Source: Halobacillus aidingensis (GTDB taxonomy: Bacteria; Bacillota; Bacilli; Bacillales; Halobacillaceae). From it: 64,000 nucleotides of DNA. The stretch spans positions 1 to 64,000 of the forward strand of contig NZ_FNIZ01000022.1 in the NCBI RefSeq assembly GCF_900104185.1, in the 5' to 3' direction. Below the pieces are notes generated by a model, which was given only the letters and a program-made list of their open reading frames with translations, did no database searches and was not told the origin of the DNA. Each line of letters begins with the position of its first letter. Positions within the stretch are counted from its first letter, which is position 1. The translations under genes and the position numbers were made by a program. Below, one piece after another: positions 29,206-38,262 of the stretch.

Positions 29206-30387
29206 TCAATCTCCTTGACTTACATACTTGGTCACTGCAATATTTTCATAAACTTTGTACATTAGGATTAATTTTACTTTACCATTCTCCTCACTGAGGT
29301 GCAAAACTTTTTCATCCTTAATTTCCGCATCAGGATCGAGTTCTTGCTGAAGGTTGCTCCTCGCTGATGAAACCCCAATCTCTTCGATATCTTTCCTGGA
29401 TGATTCATACGCTTTTCGGTCAATCGAATAGTAGTCGATCGTCTTCATGTTCACAGGAATGTGGAACCCAAAAATACTCCAGTTTGATGAATGTGATTCT
29501 TCCCTGAAGTCTCCTTCCTCTCCTCGCCAAAAACCCCAAATAGGAAGAGCAAACTTCCCAATCTTCAAGAGATATTCACTTTCAACAGAACCATCTGTCA
29601 AGGAAAGCACTTGTTCCATAGGAAGGCTTTGAGCGACACGGTACCATGTTTCTGCAATTACTTCTCCTTCAGAATGTATAAATAGATCCTCTTCTTCCAC
29701 CAACTGACCCGTGGCAAGGATTTGTCCTTTTTGTACAACGTCATAAACCGACACCATTGGACGACCCTTTTTTATAAATGTTTCAATAATCATCCCTTTT
29801 TTGGCTGCTACAAGGTTTGATGGACGAGTGTTCATTTCTGTATCGTATCTTGTTTTCTCCACCCCATACAAATGATAGCTCGTCCCTTGTTTTTTTACAC
29901 CAATCCATAAAAGGTCCGGGATATCTTCCAATAACTGCTGTTGTATTTCAATAGGATCCTTCATCCCTATCGTTAGTTTTCCAGGAGAGACCCCATAACT
30001 ATTCAATTTACTTTCAACATCTGCTTCAAGTTCCGGTGATAGTCCGTCCACCTTGATGGACCACAACGTATTCGCGAGAACAAAAATGATTACAACCGCT
30101 GCAATGAAAGCGAGAAGAACCGACAGCCTCCCTATCATATGCTGAATAATAAATGGAAGCCCTTTTCCACCTTTGATGGATATTTTACAACGGTACTTCT
30201 TCCTTAATTGCCTAAAGATTTTCCAATCCTTTAACCGAATCGTTAAAATGACGAGAGAAGCATCCAATCTTCTCATATTTGTGATTTGACAGCCACGTTT
30301 CGTACATGCTTGCAAAAAAGGTTCGATTAACGGTCCCTCTACTTGTACCTTCATGATTCCCTGAAAGAAATCATGCTGGTTCTTCAT
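29206..30387 (-). CDS. yqfD: Sporulation protein YqfD
   Basis: 393 aa. A short cytoplasmic N-terminal domain, one membrane segment near residues 88-110 and a large outer domain. YqfD is a membrane protein of the mother cell needed for efficient sporulation; YqfC is its partner. The conserved Trp/Gly pattern (LLWIGVKKQGTSYHL, PIWGFWRGEEGDF) supports the family call. It lies 16 bp after yqfC and 2 bp before phoH. Confidence 0.92.
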   Translation of the reverse strand: MKNQHDFFQGIMKVQVEGPLIEPFLQACTKRGCQITNMRRLDASLVILTIRLKDWKIFRQLRKKYRCKISIKGGKGLPFIIQHMIGRLSVLLAFIAAVVIIFVLANTLWSIKVDGLSPELEADVESKLNSYGVSPGKLTIGMKDPIEIQQQLLEDIPDLLWIGVKKQGTSYHLYGVEKTRYDTEMNTRPSNLVAAKKGMIIETFIKKGRPMVSVYDVVQKGQILATGQLVEEEDLFIHSEGEVIAETWYRVAQSLPMEQVLSLTDGSVESEYLLKIGKFALPIWGFWRGEEGDFREESHSSNWSIFGFHIPVNMKTIDYYSIDRKAYESSRKDIEEIGVSSARSNLQQELDPDAEIKDEKVLHLSEENGKVKLILMYKVYENIAVTKYVSQGD

Positions 30388-30403
30388 CGTCTCACCCCCC
30401 TTT

Positions 30404-30685
30404 TTATTCCGGCAAAAATTCTACGGATTTGAGTTCACCTTCCAGTAATAACTCTTCCTTCAGCATCATTTTCACACCCAGGTCTTTCCCCAAAATGCGA
30501 ACCTGACCTTTTTTGTATTGAATTCGAACTTCTTCATCAGAAAAATGAAGGAGGCCTGTATGATTTTCTATGTACACATGAATGGACCCAATTGTTGTTA
30601 TTCTAGGAAGATCCAACATGACATCAGATGGTAAATCAAAGTAACGACTGATCCAAGTCCGTAATTGCTGCTGCCATTTTGACAT
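30404..30685 (-). CDS. yqfC: Sporulation protein YqfC
   Basis: 93-aa YabP/YqfC family protein: DLPSDVMLDLPRITTIGSI, VYIENHTGLLHFS and VRILGKDLGVKMM. It acts with YqfD in the sporulating mother cell. AGGGGAGGG lies before the ATG. It heads the yqfC-yqfD-phoH run. A weak sigma-E-like -10 (CGTATAAA) lies near 30715 but is too close to the SD to be convincing. Confidence 0.93.
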   Translation of the reverse strand: MSKWQQQLRTWISRYFDLPSDVMLDLPRITTIGSIHVYIENHTGLLHFSDEEVRIQYKKGQVRILGKDLGVKMMLKEELLLEGELKSVEFLPE

Positions 30686-30718
30686 GCGACGCCCTCCCCT
30701 CTTTTCATTTATACGAAA

Positions 30719-30751
30719 AACGCACGAATTGTATCACTACAATTCGTGCGT
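30719..30751 (-). terminator. Terminator of the nfeD-floA operon
   Basis: Perfect stem CGCACGAATTGTA/TACAATTCGTGCG with a GTGA loop and then TTTTTCG on the minus strand. It separates the sigma-W-type operon from yqfC. Confidence 0.9.
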
Positions 30752-30756
30752 TCTGC

Positions 30757-31242
30757 TTATCTTTTTCGCGGGTGGGAGCTGTGAGGCTTGCGAGCACGGG
30801 GTGAACCGAGAACTTCAGCCATTAAAATCCCCTCAGCTAACCGCTTTTTATCCCACTTTCTTGTTTTTTCTATAATTGGACCATTTTGATTTAACTGCGC
30901 AGAAGGTGTAGTTTGTTTTTTCCTCACCTGATCAGGGAATGTATAGATTTCCCCTTCTTGAGGATCTTCATTTCGAGCCGTTTCCGCTTCGGCCAGTTTT
31001 TTCTGTTTGGTCTCATAGTAATCCCGCAACCTATCTTCCCCTAATGTAGTCTTCGTTTCCTTTTCCTGAAGATCTGGAGAAGGACCACTAGGGTAGGCAG
31101 GAGGAACTGGAGATGTTTTCTTTTCAGGCTTTTGTTTATTCTCATTTTCTTTTGTCATCCCGCTAAACCAGCTGATAATCCCGCCAATAATAGCAGCAAG
31201 AATAAGGAAATTACTGAAAATGAGCTCAATCAGATCTCCCAT
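30757..31242 (-). CDS. Hypothetical membrane-anchored protein downstream of floA
   Basis: 161 aa. One N-terminal membrane segment (about residues 5-25), a long Lys/Glu/Pro-rich charged middle, and a basic C-terminus with the conserved-looking RLAEGILMAEVLGSPRAR. Proteins with this N-terminal anchor and a 'GI...E(V/I)LG.PRA' tail follow floA in several Bacillaceae. Function unknown. It is 28 bp after floA and in the same operon, so a link to membrane microdomains is inferred. Confidence 0.75.
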   Translation of the reverse strand: MGDLIELIFSNFLILAAIIGGIISWFSGMTKENENKQKPEKKTSPVPPAYPSGPSPDLQEKETKTTLGEDRLRDYYETKQKKLAEAETARNEDPQEGEIYTFPDQVRKKQTTPSAQLNQNGPIIEKTRKWDKKRLAEGILMAEVLGSPRARKPHSSHPRKR

Positions 31243-31270
31243 ACAAATTCTCCTTTAAGGTACTCAAGGA

Positions 31271-32257
31271 TTATTTTTCTTCTTCCTCTTCATCGGACAT
31301 TTTACCAAGCGTGTTTCTCATATCCGTATCCGCATTGATGTTCTGATAGTTCATGTAATCCATGACGCCCATCTTACCGGATCGCAAAGCTTCGGCAAGC
31401 GCTTGAGGCACTTGAGCTTCGGCTTCCACCACTTTCGCCTGCATTTCTTGTACGCGCGCACGCATCTCTTGCTCTTGAGCAATCGCCATGGCACGTCGTT
31501 CTTCCGCTTTCGCCTGTGCAATATTCTTATCTGCTTCCGCTTGGTCTGTTTGCAGGATGGCTCCGATGTTCTTCCCGATATCAATATCCGCGATATCAAT
31601 GGAGAGAATTTCAAAGGCGGTTCCAGCATCTAAGCCTTTCCCTAATACATTTTGCGAAATCCTATCTGGATTTTCCAATACTTTGTTATGATTTTCGCTT
31701 GACCCAATAGTGGATACAATACCTTCACCAACACGAGCAATGACTGTATCTTCACCGGCACCACCGACAAGTCGGTCAATATTTGCTCTTACCGTAATAC
31801 GCGCCTTTGCTTTCACCTCAATACCGTCCATCGCCACACCTGCGATGAATGGCGTTTCAATAACTTTTGGATTAACACTCATTTGAACGGCTTCCAAAAC
31901 ATCACGACCAGCGAGATCAATGGCTGCACAACGCTCGAAGCTGAGTTCAATATTTGCTCTTTGTGCTGCAATTAGAGCGTTTACTACGCGATCAACATTA
32001 CCACCTGCTAGGTAGTGGCTCTCTAGTTGGTTTGTATTCACATTCACCCCAGCTTTATGGGCCTTGATCAACGGATTGATCACACGTGAAGGAATAACCC
32101 TTCTTAATCGCATACCTACTAATGTGAAAATACTAATTTTCACCCCTGCAGCTAGAGCACTGATCCATAGCATGACAGGAATAAATGTAAACAACACCGC
32201 TACTACGATAATAATGATACCAATGATGATGATTGGCATTAATTGTTCAAGTGTCAC
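31271..32257 (-). CDS. floA: Flotillin-like protein FloA
   Basis: 328 aa. An N-terminal membrane hairpin (about 5-35), SPFH/flotillin domain, and an Ala/Glu/Gln-rich coiled coil (about 230-300). FloA organises fluid membrane microdomains. The start is GTG at 32257 with AGGAGG 8 nt upstream, overlapping the nfeD stop as GTGA, so the two are translationally coupled. Confidence 0.95.
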   Translation of the reverse strand: MTLEQLMPIIIIGIIIIVVAVLFTFIPVMLWISALAAGVKISIFTLVGMRLRRVIPSRVINPLIKAHKAGVNVNTNQLESHYLAGGNVDRVVNALIAAQRANIELSFERCAAIDLAGRDVLEAVQMSVNPKVIETPFIAGVAMDGIEVKAKARITVRANIDRLVGGAGEDTVIARVGEGIVSTIGSSENHNKVLENPDRISQNVLGKGLDAGTAFEILSIDIADIDIGKNIGAILQTDQAEADKNIAQAKAEERRAMAIAQEQEMRARVQEMQAKVVEAEAQVPQALAEALRSGKMGVMDYMNYQNINADTDMRNTLGKMSDEEEEEK

Positions 32258-33612
32258 TTTGTTTCCTCCTCTTTTTCTGCTTTTTTAACCTCACGTACAA
32301 CAATACGTGAGCCTTCTGTTTTGATAATTTTTACTGCTTGATGAACAGAAATGAAACCACCTTCAGATACAACATCCAACCGTTCACCATCAAAATCAGC
32401 TGTACCGGAAGGGCGGAGTGGTGTAATCGCCTCCCCTTCCATACCGATTAAATCCAAACGGTTTTGTGAAGATACATATCCTTTTTCAGATGAAGTGGAA
32501 TCATTCAAAATGATATGACGAAAGAAGCCTCTTTCCAAACCAACAAATTTGAATAGTACAATGGATACAACAATTGTCACCAATAAAGCAATTCCTATAC
32601 TCATGGCCATATGCCCCATATCCGCTGATGAAAGCATTAATGAGGATACTATCGCTACGACCCCAGCTATTCCTGCAATGCCTCCTGGTAAAAAGAATTC
32701 AGCTATCACTAACCCGATCCCAAGGACGAGCAGAATAATCGCCTCATATCCGGCCAGGCCAGCAACAATGTGACCATAAAAAAACAGCACAAGCGAGAGC
32801 GCTCCCATTGTTCCTGGTATGCCAAAGCCTGGTGAATACAATTCAACAACGAGACCAATACTTGCAACGGATAATAAGATTGGAATAACAACGGGATCTG
32901 TCAGGAATCTGGCAATATTCTCAGAAAGAGTAGGGTTCTCCTCTATGACGGTTGCATCAGACAAACCAAGGACGCTGAGAAGCTCATTACGGTCGTCAAC
33001 GATTCCTTCCGCATAGCCTACCTCTTCTGCATCTGTTGCTCCCAATGTCAAAAATTCTCCCTCAGGAGCTCCATAATCCTTTAAATCGACGGAGGAATCG
33101 GCCATAGCCCGTGCATATATAGGGTCACGTCCTGTAGATTCAGCAGCTGCTACCATGGATGAAATCCAGGCCGATTGAGCCTTCTTATCAGCAGCCGTTC
33201 CATCAGAATTAATGACCCCGGATGCGCCCATGGTCGCCGTCTGCTTCATGTAAATCGCATCTGCGTTTAAAGCAATATATGAACCAGCCGAATAAGCCCT
33301 GTTTGTTACAAACGCACTATTCGGAACATCTAAATCTTGAAAGATTTCTCCTATATCACCCGCCGCATCCACGCGACCTCCCGGCGTATCGATTTCAAAT
33401 ATAATATGATCCACGCCATTTTCACGAGCTTCTTCTGTCGTTCGGTTGAGGAATGCAGCCATCCCACGCTCCACCGTATCTTTTACGGGAATGACATAAA
33501 CTGTCTGACCTTCCCCGTCTGCTTGCACCGTTGATTGAAGATGGAAGAATGATAAAACGCTTCCTAAAATAAGGAGTATCCCCCAAACACCTAAACGTAA
33601 AGACCGCTTCAT
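32254..33612 (-). CDS. NfeD family protein with ClpP-like protease domain (YqeZ)
   Basis: 452 aa. Signal peptide, then an extracytoplasmic ClpP/SppA-like serine protease domain with the nucleophile in [10 protein letters not shown] and a conserved Lys downstream (ADKKAQSAW), five membrane segments (about 235-370), and a cytoplasmic OB-fold NfeD domain ([22 protein letters not shown]). Partner of FloA. A sigma-W-type promoter precedes it, as for B. subtilis yqeZ-floA-yqfB, which responds to envelope stress. Confidence 0.93.
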   Translation of the reverse strand: MKRSLRLGVWGILLILGSVLSFFHLQSTVQADGEGQTVYVIPVKDTVERGMAAFLNRTTEEARENGVDHIIFEIDTPGGRVDAAGDIGEIFQDLDVPNSAFVTNRAYSAGSYIALNADAIYMKQTATMGASGVINSDGTAADKKAQSAWISSMVAAAESTGRDPIYARAMADSSVDLKDYGAPEGEFLTLGATDAEEVGYAEGIVDDRNELLSVLGLSDATVIEENPTLSENIARFLTDPVVIPILLSVASIGLVVELYSPGFGIPGTMGALSLVLFFYGHIVAGLAGYEAIILLVLGIGLVIAEFFLPGGIAGIAGVVAIVSSLMLSSADMGHMAMSIGIALLVTIVVSIVLFKFVGLERGFFRHIILNDSTSSEKGYVSSQNRLDLIGMEGEAITPLRPSGTADFDGERLDVVSEGGFISVHQAVKIIKTEGSRIVVREVKKAEKEEETK

Positions 33613-33657
33613 TCATTTTCACCTCCTTTACAGGTAGCCTTCCCACCATATAATACG

Positions 33658-33686
33658 TTTACGAAACAAAACCATGGTTGGTTTCA
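33658..33686 (-). promoter_or_regulatory. Sigma-W-type promoter of nfeD-floA
   Basis: Minus strand TGAAAC (33681-33686), 17-bp spacer, CGTAAA (33658-33663), about 45 nt before the start codon. This fits the sigma-W consensus TGAAAC-N16/17-CGTA and the known regulation of the B. subtilis operon. Confidence 0.65.
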
Positions 33687-33738
33687 AAAAAGTTTAGTAC
33701 TTTCATAAACGGATCGAAGAGATGTTTAGCGTATGTAA

Positions 33739-33772
33739 AAAGGCCTCCCTTAACAAAGAGAGGCCTTTATAT
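33739..33772 (-). terminator. Terminator of rpsU-yqeY
   Basis: Stem AAAGGCCTC/GAGGCCTTT with T residues on the minus strand, just after the yqeY stop. Confidence 0.88.
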
Positions 33773-34219
33773 TTACGATAGTTGCTGAAGAACGAGCTTA
33801 TTGACCTTGGTTCCGTCGGCCTTGCCCTTGACTTTAGGCATGACGGCACTCATGACTTTACCCATGTCACTCTTAGAAGTAGCGCCTACTTCCTGAATCG
33901 TCTCATCAACGACTTGCTTGAGTTCTTCATCTGTCAGCTGTTTCGGCATATATACTTGTAAAATCTCAATTTCACGTTCGAGTCCTTCTACAAGATCTTC
34001 ACGTCCAGCTTCTTTGAATTCATGGAGGGAATCATTTCTCTGCTTTACCTCACGAGATAAAACAGTCAATTCTTCTTCTTCAGATAATGAGTCTTTTCCC
34101 AGTTTTATGGCTTCATTCTGCATAGAAGCTCTCACCATGCGGATCGTCGATAATCTTTCCTTATCGCGGGCTTTCATGGCTGTTTTCATATCCTGGGTGA
34201 GACGGTCTGTAATTGTCAT
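33773..34219 (-). CDS. yqeY: GatB/YqeY domain protein
   Basis: 148 aa. All-helical YqeY family protein related to the tRNA-binding tail of Gat[22 protein letters not shown] at the N-terminus and [20 protein letters not shown] near the end. The role is not firmly known; tRNA-dependent amidation is suspected from the domain. It lies 20 bp after rpsU, as in most Bacilli. Confidence 0.95.
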   Translation of the reverse strand: MTITDRLTQDMKTAMKARDKERLSTIRMVRASMQNEAIKLGKDSLSEEEELTVLSREVKQRNDSLHEFKEAGREDLVEGLEREIEILQVYMPKQLTDEELKQVVDETIQEVGATSKSDMGKVMSAVMPKVKGKADGTKVNKLVLQQLS

Positions 34220-34239
34220 CTCTTCAACACCCTCTTTAA

Positions 34240-34413
34240 TTACTTACGCTTTCTAGCCGCCTCAGACTTTTTCTTACGGCGTACGCTAGGCTTATCGTAA
34301 TATTCACGCTTACGATATTCCGCTAATGTACCACTTTTTGATACATCACGCTTAAAGCGACGAAGAGCATCTTCAAGAGACTCGTTTTTACGAACGCGAG
34401 TTGTTTTTGACAT
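34240..34413 (-). CDS. rpsU: 30S ribosomal protein S21
   Basis: 57 aa, very basic: [20 protein letters not shown] at the start, then [15 protein letters not shown] and a final KRK. Full family length. GGGAGGG lies before the ATG. A sigma-A promoter is at 34483-34511 and a leader hairpin (GTATGGG/CCCATAC, 34457-34475) lies between them. S21 contacts the platform of the 30S subunit. Confidence 0.96.
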   Translation of the reverse strand: MSKTTRVRKNESLEDALRRFKRDVSKSGTLAEYRKREYYDKPSVRRKKKSEAARKRK

Positions 34414-34482
34414 GCTAATTTCCCTCCCTCCGAAGCAAACAAAACTGTTTCTCTTGTATGGGAACCCCCCATACCTTTGACA

Positions 34483-34511
34483 ATTATATTATATGCATGT
34501 CATATGGTCAA
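34483..34511 (-). promoter_or_regulatory. Sigma-A promoter of rpsU-yqeY
   Basis: Minus strand TTGACC (34506-34511), 17-bp spacer, TATAAT (34483-34488). The -35 box overlaps the stop codon of the broken flavin-reductase gene. Confidence 0.8.
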
Positions 34512-35081
34512 CTTTTTTTGAAAGATAATGGAGCGTTAACTTCTCTGATCTCTACCTCTTTATCCAGCCCCGTATAACTTGAACGCCCGAGGTAGAGCGG
34601 AATGTTCAAGTTTTCAAAGTTCGGCAACCCATTTTCAAGAAATTTTTCTTCCTTGTAGTGACAGCCCTCTATGTCACCGATCACCCAATCATGGTCCCCT
34701 GTAGGAACGATTTGATGGACTTGGCACTCATAGGCGAGATAGGCACGTTCAAGCAAAGGAAATCCATTCCGTTCCATTCTCCAAGGCTGTGCGTACATTT
34801 GGTTTTTATCAACATCCCTTCCTGAAACAGTCCCGCTGTATTGGATGAATCCCACCTCCTCAAAAGGGAGGAAGTTGATCGTAAATTGGGTCGATTGTTT
34901 TACCATCTCATATGTACGCCTTTCTCTTCCTATAGCTACGCCGTACATGGGTGGGGACATAGATAAGTATGCGTGCGTGCCAGCCGGCAGCCATAAAGTT
35001 GACCTTCCCTTCGTGAAAAACCCCCACAACGGCTACCATCCCAGGGTAACTGTGCATTTTAACATGATCTTTCCTATTCAT
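34508..35081 (-). pseudogene. Flavin reductase-like protein, frameshifted by a 4-bp tandem duplication
   Basis: The true start is ATG at 35081 with GGAGGG upstream. That frame gives MNRKDHVKMHSYPGMVAVVG, later GKVNFMAAGWHA, typical of the flavin reductase (FMN-binding split barrel, DIM6/NTAB) family. It then loses homology at 34971-34980 (GCGTGCGTGC on the plus strand). The next frame continues with the family sequence YLSMSPPMYGVAIG to the stop at 34508. Removing one GCGT restores one continuous ~190-residue protein. Such enzymes bind FMN and reduce flavins or transfer hydride. It may be a real inactivation, a phase-variable site or a sequencing error. Confidence 0.85.
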
Positions 35082-35164
35082 CTCATCCCTCCTCCCCTAT
35101 ACATTCTTTCAAATAACCTCTAAAGTCAAACCCCACTACTCTCTCCTCCATTATAGCTCCCGTT

Positions 35165-35690
35165 TGTGGAAGACTCAGTTTCGAGATGTTTGTTGTGTGG
35201 ATAGGGGCTGCGGGGAATGGCTCGCTTTCCGCGGGAGCGCGGTGAGCCTCCTCGGACTGCGTCCTGTGGGGTCTCACCATGCACTTTTGTCCCGCAGGAG
35301 TCTCGCCATTCCCCTCCGCCCCTTTGCCATATAAGTATCTCGAAACCACATCCGGAATAAGCTGCTTTTATGCATATGGTAGTTGCATGCGAAAAGCTTG
35401 TTATAGTGCGCTTTATGCTTATAACACCAGAATAATGGAAGGCAACTTCCCATAGTAAAGGGGTTCGTTTCTCATCTTCATGGAATGGGGTGGTTGGGAA
35501 GCTGCGAGACTCCCGTGGGAGAAGGAGATAGACGAGATCCCGCAGAACGCAGTCCGAGGAAGCTCGGCGCTCCCCCACAGGAAAGCGAGTAGCTTCCCAG
35601 CCACCCCTGACTCTGAATACGGCAAACGAATCCCTGTTATCTCGAAACTGAGTCTTCAAGAATCCTGCCATATTCTTTAATAAAGGTGTG
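35165..35690. repeat. Structured intergenic repeat, copy B (complete composite)
   Basis: Bounded by a perfect 19-bp inverted repeat: GAAGACTCAGTTTCGAGAT at 35169-35187 and its complement at 35639-35657. It contains two long imperfect hairpins, 35204-35322 and 35487-35607, which are the same ~120-nt module in opposite orientation. They are separated by a ~160-bp central block (AAAGCTTGTTATAGTGCGCT). The element fills the gap between the flavin-reductase remnant and deoC. Frames through it encode nothing recognisable. Confidence 0.88.
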
Positions 35691-35697
35691 AGCTCAT

Positions 35698-35734
35698 AAA
35701 AAGAAGCCATCCCCTTTTCGAGATGGCTTCTTTC
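35698..35734 (-). terminator. Terminator of deoC
   Basis: Stem AAAGAAGCCATC/GATGGCTTCTTT with T residues on the minus strand. Confidence 0.88.
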
Positions 35735-35740
35735 GGATGA

Positions 35741-36412
35741 TTAATAATCAGAAGTTCCTTGTTCGCCATTTACGATGGCGATTCCGGAGCTTGCACCGAT
35801 GCGAGTCGCACCAGCTTCGATCATTGCTTTTGCACCTTCGTAGTCACGGACTCCGCCGGATGCTTTCACTCCCATTTCCGGGCCGACTGTTTTACGCATC
35901 AAGCTGATATCCTCAACCGTAGCTCCTCCACCAGAGAAACCAGTCGATGTTTTGACAAAGTCTGCTCCTGCAGCTTTTGCAAGTTCACATGCTGCTACTT
36001 TCTCATCCTCTGTAAGAAGGGAAGTCTCAATGATTACTTTTACAATAGCTTTTCCTTCCGCTTCACGAACGACTGCTTCAATATCTTGTTGGACAAGTTG
36101 TTTGTTCCCTGATTTTAACTCACCGATGTTAATTACCATATCAACTTCAGTTGCGCCTTTTTCAATAGCTTGCTTTGTTTCAAAAGCTTTTGTTTCTTTC
36201 GTTGTCGCTCCTAGTGGAAAACCAATGACTGTACAAACCTTCACATCTGTTCCTTCTAGTAACTCGGCGCAGTAAGATACCCAGTGAGGGTTGACACATA
36301 CAGATGCAAAGTTTTGTTCTTTTGCTTCCTTGCAAATTTGGGTGATCTTATCTTTCTGTGTGTCGGGTTTAAGCTGTGTATGATCAATCATTTTAGCTAG
36401 ATTTTGTTCCAT
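35741..36412 (-). CDS. deoC: Deoxyribose-phosphate aldolase
   Basis: 223 aa. Class I aldolase splitting 2-deoxyribose 5-phosphate to glyceraldehyde 3-phosphate and acetaldehyde in deoxynucleoside catabolism. The Schiff-base lysine is in [11 protein letters not shown]. The other catalytic residues lie in [16 protein letters not shown] and VKASGGVRD. In B. subtilis deoC is in a dra-nupC-pdp operon; here it stands alone beside the heat-shock cluster. Confidence 0.96.
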   Translation of the reverse strand: MEQNLAKMIDHTQLKPDTQKDKITQICKEAKEQNFASVCVNPHWVSYCAELLEGTDVKVCTVIGFPLGATTKETKAFETKQAIEKGATEVDMVINIGELKSGNKQLVQQDIEAVVREAEGKAIVKVIIETSLLTEDEKVAACELAKAAGADFVKTSTGFSGGGATVEDISLMRKTVGPEMGVKASGGVRDYEGAKAMIEAGATRIGASSGIAIVNGEQGTSDY

Positions 36413-36501
36413 TTGTAGATCGTCCTTTCAAGTTTAAGTTGTCCGTACATCTATTACATCTTAGCATGAAAGCGATTAAAATGCGAGCTAATCTCTCTTA
36501 T

Positions 36502-37251
36502 TCAAACTTCTTCCAACTTATAAGAAAGACTGGAAAGAAAATAAAGAGGGGCTGTTTCCATTCGTAAAATTCGCGGACCTAACCGAATCGAGTTGAACCC
36601 TTCGTGTAATAGTTTTTCCACTTCACTTTCAGAAAATCCACCTTCAGGTCCGAAAACTACTAAAACCGATTCCTCCCGCTTTAATGATTCGAAAACCTCA
36701 CTCAACGAACGAGACTTTTCTTGTCTCGCCTCTTCCGCATATCCGAATAAACAGTGGTCATATTGCTCTTTTAATTCCAAAAGCTGATGAATAGTATGAA
36801 CAGACTGAACCTCAGGGATAATGGTTCGTTCAGACTGCTCACTCGCTTCTTTGGATATTTTCTGCAATCTCTCGACCTTCTTGACTGCTTTTTTCTGATC
36901 CCATTTGGCAACGGAACGATCGGCTTGGTATGGAATAAAAGCAGAAGCACCAAGTTCTGTTCCTTTTTGGACAATTTGCTCCAGCTTATCCCCTTTTCCA
37001 AGACTCGCTACGATCGTCACGTGGACAGGAAGTTCCCGGTCTTCCTCCATCCAGGTGACAACAATACAATGGACAACGTCCTCAGCCACTTTTGTAATTT
37101 CGCATAAAGCGGGGCCTTTTTCTGGATGGATGGCTACAAGGTTGTCCCCTTCCCCCATTCGCATCACTCTTACAATATGATGGGTATCTTCCCCATTCAC
37201 ATAAAGGGCGTCATCGTTCCAATATTCTTGATCAACAAAATAACGTTGCAT
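36502..37251 (-). CDS. rsmE: 16S rRNA (uracil(1498)-N3)-methyltransferase
   Basis: 249 aa. A PUA-like N-terminal domain (MQRYFVDQEYW) is followed by a SPOUT methyltransferase domain with the knot motifs VVFGPEGGFSESE and IRLGPRILRMETA. The ATG at 37251 with CGGAGTGA upstream gives family length; the longer frame is rejected. It lies 4 bp after prmA at the end of the heat-shock cluster. No mtaB (yqeV) follows, unlike in B. subtilis. Confidence 0.95.
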   Translation of the reverse strand: MQRYFVDQEYWNDDALYVNGEDTHHIVRVMRMGEGDNLVAIHPEKGPALCEITKVAEDVVHCIVVTWMEEDRELPVHVTIVASLGKGDKLEQIVQKGTELGASAFIPYQADRSVAKWDQKKAVKKVERLQKISKEASEQSERTIIPEVQSVHTIHQLLELKEQYDHCLFGYAEEARQEKSRSLSEVFESLKREESVLVVFGPEGGFSESEVEKLLHEGFNSIRLGPRILRMETAPLYFLSSLSYKLEEV

Positions 37252-37255
37252 GCAA

Positions 37256-38194
37256 TCACTCCGGTTTTTTCGCGATAATGCTGACCCAGTCTTCCATCTT
37301 GTTCGTCTCAACAATTTCAAAACCTGATTGAATCAATTGTTCTCGAACCATTTCCTTTCGTCCAGAAATAATTCCGCAAGTAATGAAATATCCTCCAGGC
37401 TTGACGACACGGTAGGCATCATCTGTGAATTTGACAATAATCTCTGCCAGAATGTTTGACACAATTAAATCTGCTTCCCAGTCTACTCCCTCAAGAAGAT
37501 CATTAAGTTTAGATGTGACTTTATCTTCCACACCATTTAAAGCAGCATTGTTCTTTGTACTTGAAACAGCTACATCATCTAAATCATAGGCATACGCATG
37601 TTCGGCACCCAAAAGCACAGAGGCTACACTTAGTATTCCAGATCCCGCTCCAACATCCAGTACCTTATCTCCTTTTTCTAAATACTGCTCCAAAGCCTGT
37701 ATGCTAAGAACTGTTGTCGGGTGTGTACCTGTTCCAAAAGCCATTCCAGGGTCCATTTCAATAATGATTTCATCACTGGATACCGGCGTGTAGTCTTCCC
37801 AGGTCGGGATGATCGTGATCTTTTCTGAGATCTTGACTGGTTTATAATATTTTTTCCACGCGGTTGCCCAATCTTCTTCATGAATTTCACTGATCGTCAC
37901 ATTATTGTGCCCAATATCAATGCCGAATTCTGTTAGATTTGATACAGTTTTTTTAATTCCATCAACGGTTTCCCCAAGAAAACTATTCATAGGAAGGTAG
38001 GCTTTAACATACACGCCTTCAGCCGGATAATCATCTGGATTCAATTCGTAAATTTCTCCAAGCTGCGTTTTCTTTCTTTTCATATCTGATGGGTCTTCGA
38101 TGACGACGCCACTCGCTCCTGACTCATGCAGAATATTTGATACCGGTTCAATTGCTTCTGTTGTCGTATGGATACATACTTCAGACCATTTCAT
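37256..38194 (-). CDS. prmA: Ribosomal protein L11 methyltransferase
   Basis: 312 aa. N-terminal L11-recognition domain, then a SAM-binding Rossmann fold with VLDVGAGSGILSV and DLIVSNILAEII. MDPGMAFGTGTHPTT is the family signature. It trimethylates L11. GAGGGTGG lies before the ATG. dnaJ is the upstream neighbour across a probable terminator. Confidence 0.96.
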   Translation of the reverse strand: MKWSEVCIHTTTEAIEPVSNILHESGASGVVIEDPSDMKRKKTQLGEIYELNPDDYPAEGVYVKAYLPMNSFLGETVDGIKKTVSNLTEFGIDIGHNNVTISEIHEEDWATAWKKYYKPVKISEKITIIPTWEDYTPVSSDEIIIEMDPGMAFGTGTHPTTVLSIQALEQYLEKGDKVLDVGAGSGILSVASVLLGAEHAYAYDLDDVAVSSTKNNAALNGVEDKVTSKLNDLLEGVDWEADLIVSNILAEIIVKFTDDAYRVVKPGGYFITCGIISGRKEMVREQLIQSGFEIVETNKMEDWVSIIAKKPE

Positions 38195-38262
38195 TGATGA
38201 TCCACCCTCTTCATTATTTTTTCTAAGTACCTATGGATAGTCAACCAGACTCTCAAGATAAA

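Noticed and set aside
30707-30737. Sigma-E promoter for yqfC-yqfD (GTGATACA, 14 bp, CGTATAAA)
   Set aside because: Known regulation in B. subtilis makes it attractive, but the -10 matches only 5 of 8 and the predicted start would fall at the Shine-Dalgarno. It also lies within the terminator stem of the previous operon.
34508-35029. A 173-aa intact protein starting MWGFFTKG
   Set aside because: The first ~15 residues are a wrong-frame reading of the flavin reductase. The real start and family N-terminus are in another frame upstream at 35081.
35126-35710. Open frames of up to 194 codons across repeat copy B
   Set aside because: They run through the hairpin modules, repeat in both orientations, have no SD and match no family. 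They are a by-product of the GC-rich repeat.
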